Assembly (NCBI GenBank): GCA_024641365.1
Contig: JAHEDF010000199.1
Span: 1-6,938 of the forward strand
Length of the DNA stretch: 6,938 nt
Direction of reading: 5' to 3'
Origin: Planctomycetota bacterium
GTDB lineage: Bacteria > Planctomycetota > UBA11346
In this document: positions 1 to 3,600 of the stretch, one piece after another
How the letters are laid out: the number at the start of each line of letters is the position of its first letter
How positions within the stretch are numbered: position 1 is the stretch's first letter
Translations under genes and position numbers: made by a program
The notes under the pieces: generated by a model
What the model saw: the letters and a program-made list of their open reading frames with translations, nothing else
Database searches by the model: none
Told to the model about the DNA's origin: nothing

Positions 1-1
1 T

Positions 2-166
2 AGTACCCACTTATTAGTAGATGACCCTTTTGTCCCACATTTAAAATTATGGCAAAATGGTCTTATAAATTCCAGTGCATTATCGGTTCGTGGACCACCT
101 GGATTTGGTATGAGGCCAACATCGCCATTTGAGACGTGTGCATTTATGAGCAAAGTAATTGGCTAA
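2..166 (+). CDS. 3' end of an unidentified gene (54 codons, partial)
   Basis: An open frame runs from the left edge of the window to a TAA stop at 164-166; the start lies outside. The 54 visible residues contain several prolines and glycines, with a GPPGFGMRPTSPFE segment followed by the C-terminal CAFMSKVIG. There is no membrane segment and no zinc or nucleotide-binding motif in this piece. The frame is open across the whole fragment while the first frame opens on a stop, and the gene lies on the same strand as the two jelly-roll genes that follow. I do not recognise the family. It could be the tail of an enzyme belonging to the same locus, but the fragment is too short to say, and part of the open frame could be chance. 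Confidence 0.5.
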   Translation, partial: STHLLVDDPFVPHLKLWQNGLINSSALSVRGPPGFGMRPTSPFETCAFMSKVIG

Positions 167-230
167 GCGAACCGTTTATCAAAAGACCATATTTTTAGTC
201 ACAAAGCGTTGGTCATAGGACTAATAAACA

Positions 231-279
231 GCTCTCTAATCGTCAAAAGCAAACTTATGGGATAACCTCGTTAGAGAGC
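231..279 (+). promoter_or_regulatory. Inverted repeat in the 5' region of the first jelly-roll gene
   Basis: GCTCTCTAA (231-239) is the exact reverse complement of TTAGAGAGC (271-279). The stem can be lengthened by CG/CG (241-242 with 269-270) if T240 is bulged. A small TTAT-GGG-ATAA hairpin (255-265) sits inside the loop. No T-run follows, so it does not look like an intrinsic terminator of the upstream gene. It lies 88 bases before the preferred start at 367, so it could be an operator or a structured 5' UTR element. I see no convincing -35/-10 pair between 167 and 366. Confidence 0.35.
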
Positions 280-366
280 GATATGTGTAGAAAAATCCTC
301 ATACCTCCAGGTAAAAAGATTGTTACTCTGACTGTTCACTCATCTATAAACACGAAAGAATACGCT

Positions 367-1119
367 ATGTTTAATTCCCTAATTCGTCCGCTCATCTGTT
401 TATGTGTGACGAGTGGGCTCTATTGGGCATATGGAGCTGACGCTGTTACGCCTCCGCTTGGAGCGAAATTATTATTTGAAGATAGTTTTGAGCGAAATGA
501 ATCGCAAGAAGAAAAAGACGAGGTTGGTAATGGCTGGACAACCAACAGCAAATCACGCGCGGCAGATAACAAACAAGTCGATCTAAAAAATGGTGCCATG
601 TATATTTACATTCATGAAAAAGCCGATCATGCCGTGTCAGTTCGTCAGGATGTGGAATTTAAGGATGGTTATGTAACGATGCGATTTATGTTGGAAAACG
701 ATAGTGATATTTTAGGTTTAGATTTTGGCGATTCTGAATTTAAGGAAGTGCATGCTGGGCACTTATTTAAGGTGACGATTAGCACAAAAAAAGTCGATAT
801 CGATGATATGAAGTCTGGTGGTATGAATTTGAAATTTTATGACGCAAAAAAGGAGGGCAAACTAACCGCAGAACAAAAGAAATTCATCGCCTCTAAAAAG
901 AAGAGCGAAGCAACAACGGTGGCCTCTGGGAAATGGCACGATTTATTGGTAACCATTATTGGTGATAAAGTGATGGTTGCCATAAATGGACAGCAGGTGT
1001 CGGCCTTCTCGTCCGAGGGCTTTGCGCATCCCACCAAACGGATGTTGAGGCTCGCAGTTCCAAAGCAGGCTGTTGTTGATGATATTAAAATATACAGTCT
1101 ACTCGGCGAAGAAAAATAG
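367..1119 (+). CDS. Secreted LamG / DUF1080-like jelly-roll protein
   Basis: The predicted product has 250 residues. I chose the ATG at 367 because it opens a clear signal peptide: MFNSLIRP, then a hydrophobic stretch (about residues 8-22), then AYGADA with likely cleavage near residue 24. The frame extends to an ATG at 283, but that adds 28 mostly polar or basic residues ahead of the signal. A weak GAAAGAA lies upstream of 367. The mature protein begins LLFEDSFER (about 35-43), has a [12 protein letters not shown] block (54-65), and alternates short strands to W190[10 protein letters not shown] and V237-DDIKIY near the end. That is the usual ending of concanavalin-like LamG / DUF1080 (3-keto-disaccharide hydrolase) domains. 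A lysine-rich segment lies around 157-181. No catalytic residues can be assigned, so carbohydrate binding or hydrolysis is inference. It is probably exported, and is followed 38 bases later by a second gene of similar type. Confidence 0.85.
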   Translation: MFNSLIRPLICLCVTSGLYWAYGADAVTPPLGAKLLFEDSFERNESQEEKDEVGNGWTTNSKSRAADNKQVDLKNGAMYIYIHEKADHAVSVRQDVEFKDGYVTMRFMLENDSDILGLDFGDSEFKEVHAGHLFKVTISTKKVDIDDMKSGGMNLKFYDAKKEGKLTAEQKKFIASKKKSEATTVASGKWHDLLVTIIGDKVMVAINGQQVSAFSSEGFAHPTKRMLRLAVPKQAVVDDIKIYSLLGEEK

Positions 1120-1144
1120 TTCTCTGAGGGTAAGAAAATAAAAT

Positions 1145-1150
1145 GAAGGG
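1145..1150 (+). promoter_or_regulatory. Ribosome binding site that decides the start of the second jelly-roll gene
   Basis: GAAGGG lies 7 bases before the ATG at 1158, which is good Shine-Dalgarno spacing. The in-frame ATG at 1143 overlaps this site; its own nearest purine run (GAGGG, about 1126-1130) is about 12 bases away. This favours 1158, which adds no residues before the signal peptide. Confidence 0.5.
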
Positions 1151-1157
1151 TGAATCC

Positions 1158-1844
1158 ATGAAGAATCTTAATTACAGTTCAACGTGGTTTAGCGCGGTAT
1201 GTCTTTTGTTTTTAAGCTCCCAGGCACTCTTTAGTGCAGACGCAGCCGAATCAGTTGTTAAACCACAAACTACCATTTGTGAGCCGACAACAGTAATTGT
1301 GTCAACACCGTTTAATGAGCCGACTCCCAAAACACGAAAGGGGAATATTAGTGGATGGAGAGTCGCTATAGGTGAATGGTTTGTCGAAAATAACGTCCTA
1401 ACAGGAAATGAACTAGAAGAAGATCATCATCCGACATCATGTGTTTTCCCGGTATCAGGGAAAAATATAATTATTCATGCGGAATGTCGGTTAGGCGCGG
1501 CAAGTTTTATCGCTTTCGCATGTCGTGATAATGTGGCTCCGAATTTACATTTAGCGCGCACGTTTATATCACCCACGGGCCTATGGATACAGCATATGAC
1601 CGGTATTGGTAAAACCACGAAGGCAACCAAGATTGGCAAATTAGATATCGCTATTGATGCAGATGTTTGGCATAAAGTGACCATTGAGTTTAATGGCGAC
1701 CATTACCGAGCCCAAGTAGATGACCATGTATTGGAAGGGAAACACGAACGTTTTGCTGATGAAAAAGGTATCATTGCTTTGGTCGTGAAAGGACAAGGCG
1801 GACAATTTCGCAATGTCTCATTATGGCAGGGAACACCCAAATAA
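1158..1844 (+). CDS. Secreted jelly-roll (concanavalin-like) protein, second of a pair
   Basis: The predicted product has 228 residues from the ATG at 1158; starting at 1143 would add five. Residues 1-29 form a signal peptide (MKNLNYSSTW, then a hydrophobic FSAVCLLFLSSQALFSADA) with likely cleavage after ADA. The mature part has a tryptophan-containing opening (GWRVAIGEWFVENNVLTG, 66-83). Near the C-terminus a strand pair reads VWHKVTIEFNGDHYRAQVDD (170-189), followed by FRNVSLWQ (217-224). This W-H-x-V-x-I-E-x-x-G-D pattern and the closing N-V-x-L-W are typical of LamG / DUF1080-type beta-sandwich domains. No catalytic residues can be assigned. It shares architecture with the preceding gene but not obvious close sequence identity. 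The 38-base gap and common strand suggest one transcript. The role is unknown; carbohydrate binding at or outside the outer membrane is the best guess. Confidence 0.82.
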   Translation: MKNLNYSSTWFSAVCLLFLSSQALFSADAAESVVKPQTTICEPTTVIVSTPFNEPTPKTRKGNISGWRVAIGEWFVENNVLTGNELEEDHHPTSCVFPVSGKNIIIHAECRLGAASFIAFACRDNVAPNLHLARTFISPTGLWIQHMTGIGKTTKATKIGKLDIAIDADVWHKVTIEFNGDHYRAQVDDHVLEGKHERFADEKGIIALVVKGQGGQFRNVSLWQGTPK

Positions 1845-1868
1845 TTGGTAATTATTTTGTGAATAAAG

Positions 1869-1900
1869 TCGGTGAATATCGCAATGAGCTTATTTACCGA
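1869..1900 (-). terminator. Hairpin between convergent genes, possible terminator
   Basis: TCGGTGAATA (1869-1878) pairs with TATTTACCGA (1891-1900) over 10 pairs including one G-U, with a 12-base loop. It overlaps the TAA stop of the sialidase (1890-1892). Read on the - strand, the stem is followed by CTTTATT, a short imperfect U-tract. On the + strand it is followed by TGCCCTGG, so it would be a poor terminator for the jelly-roll pair. GC content of the stem is low, so this is a weak call. Confidence 0.3.
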
Positions 1901-3065
1901 TGCCCTGGTCATTGCCATCAGTCAAATCAGAAATAGTAAACCGTACGAATCGCACGGATTTATAGCCAGGTTCGTATAAAACGCCGATGCTACCGTCGGC
2001 ACAGACTGTTACGCTAGAATAAGCTGCGGGTCCAGGATCTATTACTTTAGCATACGGCCAGGTTTTCCCTTCATCATAACTCAAGCGAACGGCGAGATTT
2101 TTCCGTCCTTTTTCAGAATTCGCATTACAGAAAATAAGTCTATTTTTATCGTGACCATTTCGAATGGCAGAATAACGAATAATACTCGCATTGCAGGCCG
2201 GGTCTATTAAGTGATCGTCTTTGGTTGTCGTCCAGGTTTTCCCTTCATCGTTCGATAGATGTATCCAGCGCCTGCCATTTTTATCATTTACTCGGGCATT
2301 AATCATCCAAGTGCCATCAACGAGTTCCATAAATTGGGATTCATCAGCAGGTTTAATTGCGCCACTCAGTAGTGACCACGTCTGTCCATGATCTTGACTA
2401 CCAAAAAGGTGAAGTCCTTTTTTTAAATTAACCAAGGTATGCACTAAAACACCCGACTGTAACTGCATGCCACGACCAGAAGTGATAAACTTAAAATCCT
2501 TTTTCCATTCAGGTAAAGAAATTTGTTCAGTAATATCCCGTGCTTCGCCCCAGGTTTGGCCATGGTTACGACTGCTTTGTACATATAACCGAAATTCCTT
2601 GGGCGCGAGGTTATGATCCATGTAATTATAAAGACAAAAAATTTCACCGCTGGATTGATCGATGACTAAAGAAGGATCAGAAGCCGCTCGACCATCCGGG
2701 TAATTACATATTTCTTCCATTGGAGTCCACGTGGTACCGTTATCTGAACTGCGGCGCATAACGATATCAATGTGACGTTGGTAAATTAAATCAGACGCAT
2801 TTTGTCGACGCGCATCGCAAACCGCGATCAAGTCACCATTCATGGCGGTAATAAGAGCAGGAATCCGATAAGTATGCGTTTCTGCTTGGCCTGCTATAAA
2901 GATATCTTGTCGGTCTAGTAATTGAGCAAGCGGAACAGTTGCGACAGCAGTAGTTAAATTGTCAGAGGACGGTAGCTGTTCGCCTTGGACAATGGTAAAG
3001 GGAAATAAAATGTGAATTATAAAAATGTAGGCACAGCGGTTTATTGGCAGAGAAATGTTATTCAT
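1890..3065 (-). CDS. Secreted exo-alpha-sialidase (neuraminidase), GH33
   Basis: This enzyme hydrolyses terminal alpha-linked sialic acids from glycoconjugates. The product has 391 residues from the ATG at 3065-3063, chosen because it begins a signal peptide (MNNISLPINR, then a hydrophobic stretch to about VQG at 28). Longer in-frame starts exist (ATG at 3107, TTG at 3158) but would bury the signal. The FRIP/YRIP motif is at 66-69 with R67. Five Asp-boxes lie at about 106-113 (SSDNGTTW), 165-172 (SRNHGQTW, Asp replaced by Asn), 223-230 (SQDHGQTW), 271-278 (SNDEGKTW) and 329-336 (SYDEGKTW), marking a six-bladed propeller. By comparison with known bacterial sialidases I assign the Arg triad as R67, R266 and R321, the acid/base as D92, and the Tyr/Glu pair as Y349 and E247; these are inferences. 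The length is that of a bare catalytic domain with no extra carbohydrate-binding module. It is convergent with the jelly-roll pair. NanH-type activity is expected; I give no symbol. Confidence 0.93.
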   Translation of the reverse strand: MNNISLPINRCAYIFIIHILFPFTIVQGEQLPSSDNLTTAVATVPLAQLLDRQDIFIAGQAETHTYRIPALITAMNGDLIAVCDARRQNASDLIYQRHIDIVMRRSSDNGTTWTPMEEICNYPDGRAASDPSLVIDQSSGEIFCLYNYMDHNLAPKEFRLYVQSSRNHGQTWGEARDITEQISLPEWKKDFKFITSGRGMQLQSGVLVHTLVNLKKGLHLFGSQDHGQTWSLLSGAIKPADESQFMELVDGTWMINARVNDKNGRRWIHLSNDEGKTWTTTKDDHLIDPACNASIIRYSAIRNGHDKNRLIFCNANSEKGRKNLAVRLSYDEGKTWPYAKVIDPGPAAYSSVTVCADGSIGVLYEPGYKSVRFVRFTISDLTDGNDQGIGK

Positions 3066-3146
3066 AAAAGTCTCAGTTATGAAAAGGCGGCGGTAATTAA
3101 TACACATGGTACCGGTATTAGAAATTAGGTGTACATGGAGACGTAA

Positions 3147-3163
3147 ACGATTTGGCAAATCGT
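3147..3163 (-). promoter_or_regulatory. 17-base palindrome upstream of the sialidase, candidate operator
   Basis: ACGATTT (3147-3153), GGC, AAATCGT (3157-3163) is perfect over 7-base arms. It is nested with a second inverted repeat, GAGACG (3138-3143) and CGTCTC (3161-3166). It lies about 80 bases upstream of the sialidase ATG. On the - strand it sits between TTGAGA and TACGTC at 17-base spacing, a weak promoter-like arrangement. A transcription-factor site (LacI or GntR type) would fit, but no regulator gene is visible. Confidence 0.35.
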
Positions 3164-3348
3164 CTCAAGAGGGTGCGCATGAGCATCGGTGATATTGGAA
3201 ATTTTACGGCAATGGTTTTGGACGCTGGGAGTGCGTAAAATAGCTCACATTCTAACTACAGACATGAGGTCGGGAGCGCAAAGAAACAGACAAAGCACCT
3301 CGAACAGACTGGGCCTATTCTTAGTGTAATCGTGCTAAAAGCGCTTTT

Positions 3349-3380
3349 TGAGCAGCGTTGCGAAGCAAAGGGACTGCTTA
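3349..3380 (+). other. Hairpin just upstream of a strong Shine-Dalgarno sequence
   Basis: TGAGCAG (3349-3355) pairs with CTGCTTA (3374-3380), with one G-U, around an inner stem TTGC-GAA-GCAA (3358-3368) separated by a small internal loop. It ends one base before the GGAGGT at 3382-3387. Seen directly in sequence; function is unknown. Confidence 0.3.
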
Positions 3381-3395
3381 TGGAGGTAATTAGTG

Positions 3396-3413
3396 ATGAA
3401 TTGCGCCTGCTAG
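3396..3413 (+). other. Possible five-codon leader ORF (MNCAC) upstream of alaS
   Basis: GGAGGT (3382-3387) is one of the best Shine-Dalgarno matches in the window. It precedes GTG (3393) and ATG (3396) in the same frame, reading Met-Asn-Cys-Ala-Cys and stop (TAG 3411-3413). Spacing from GGAGG to the ATG is 9 bases, and to the GTG 6. The Ala codon and the stop lie inside the palindrome at 3405-3418. It could be a leader peptide of an attenuator, but has only one alanine codon. An alternative frame from ATG 3380 gives 19 codons ending at 3439, but that ATG overlaps the Shine-Dalgarno. It could be chance. Confidence 0.2.
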
Positions 3414-3418
3414 CAGGC
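3405..3418 (+). promoter_or_regulatory. Perfect 14-base palindrome upstream of alaS
   Basis: GCCTGCTAGCAGGC equals its own reverse complement. It lies 182 bases before the alaS ATG and is bracketed by ATTGC (3400-3404) and GCAAT (3433-3437), which can also pair. As RNA it forms a 5-base-pair stem with a CTAG loop, without a T-run, so it is not an intrinsic terminator. As DNA it could bind a dimeric protein. E. coli AlaRS is known to repress its own gene at a palindrome flanking its transcription start; equivalence here is only a suggestion. Confidence 0.35.
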
Positions 3419-3463
3419 AGTGCTATTTATCTGCAATAGCTTGTTGTATTGCGATTTATAGAG

Positions 3464-3507
3464 ATGGGACTCACTAAAATTATAGGAGCACGATCTCCCA
3501 TTATGGG
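3464..3507 (+). promoter_or_regulatory. Two mutually exclusive hairpins in the alaS leader
   Basis: TCCCAT (3496-3501) can pair with ATGGGA (3464-3469) or, more locally, its CCCA can pair with TGGG (3504-3507) around TTA. The two pairings exclude each other, the geometry used by attenuators and riboswitches. No poly-T follows, so any switch would be translational or act on RNA stability. Short arms make chance possible. Confidence 0.2.
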
Positions 3508-3600
3508 TGCGCTTGCGAGAAGATGGCCAGACCCTACCTTGCGGCCCCGCTTTCTTCCTAAGTTACCATCCTCCTTTGCCTTTACGTTCTCAGGGCCCCC

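Larger units (their letters stand above)
3163..3600 (+). other. Gene-poor leader region upstream of alaS
   Basis: These 438 bases contain no convincing gene. What can be seen: a frame with good Shine-Dalgarno AGAGGG (3168-3173) and ATG at 3179, which stops after 19 codons (TAA 3236-3238) but stays open in the same frame for a further 66 codons to 3439; a palindromic AAAAGCGCTTTT (3337-3348); a hairpin at 3349-3380; a GGAGGT followed by a five-codon ORF; a 14-base palindrome; alternative hairpins at 3464-3507; and a pyrimidine-rich stretch (about 3550-3590) just before alaS. No tRNA, T-box (no GGTGG anti-acceptor bulge) or other RNA family was recognised. I found no clear sigma-70 promoter. 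It may be promoter plus 5' UTR of alaS, or remains of a decayed small gene. Confidence 0.5.

Noticed and set aside
185..214. GACCA / TGGTC pair after the first partial gene as a terminator
   Set aside because: Only five base pairs with a 20-base loop and no following T-run.
283..366. Longer N-terminus for the first jelly-roll protein from ATG 283
   Set aside because: It would place 28 mainly polar residues before a good signal peptide that begins at 367.
3066..3158. Longer sialidase starts (ATG 3107, TTG 3158)
   Set aside because: They add residues ahead of the signal peptide that starts at 3065, and the TTG lies in the candidate palindromic operator.
3337..3349. AAAAGCGCTTTT followed by T as an intrinsic terminator
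   Set aside because: It is a self-palindrome with no room for a loop; only about four bases could pair, so it is too weak as a terminator.
3163..3600. T-box riboswitch or tRNA upstream of alaS
   Set aside because: The conserved T-box anti-acceptor sequence and a cloverleaf with TTCRA loop are both absent.
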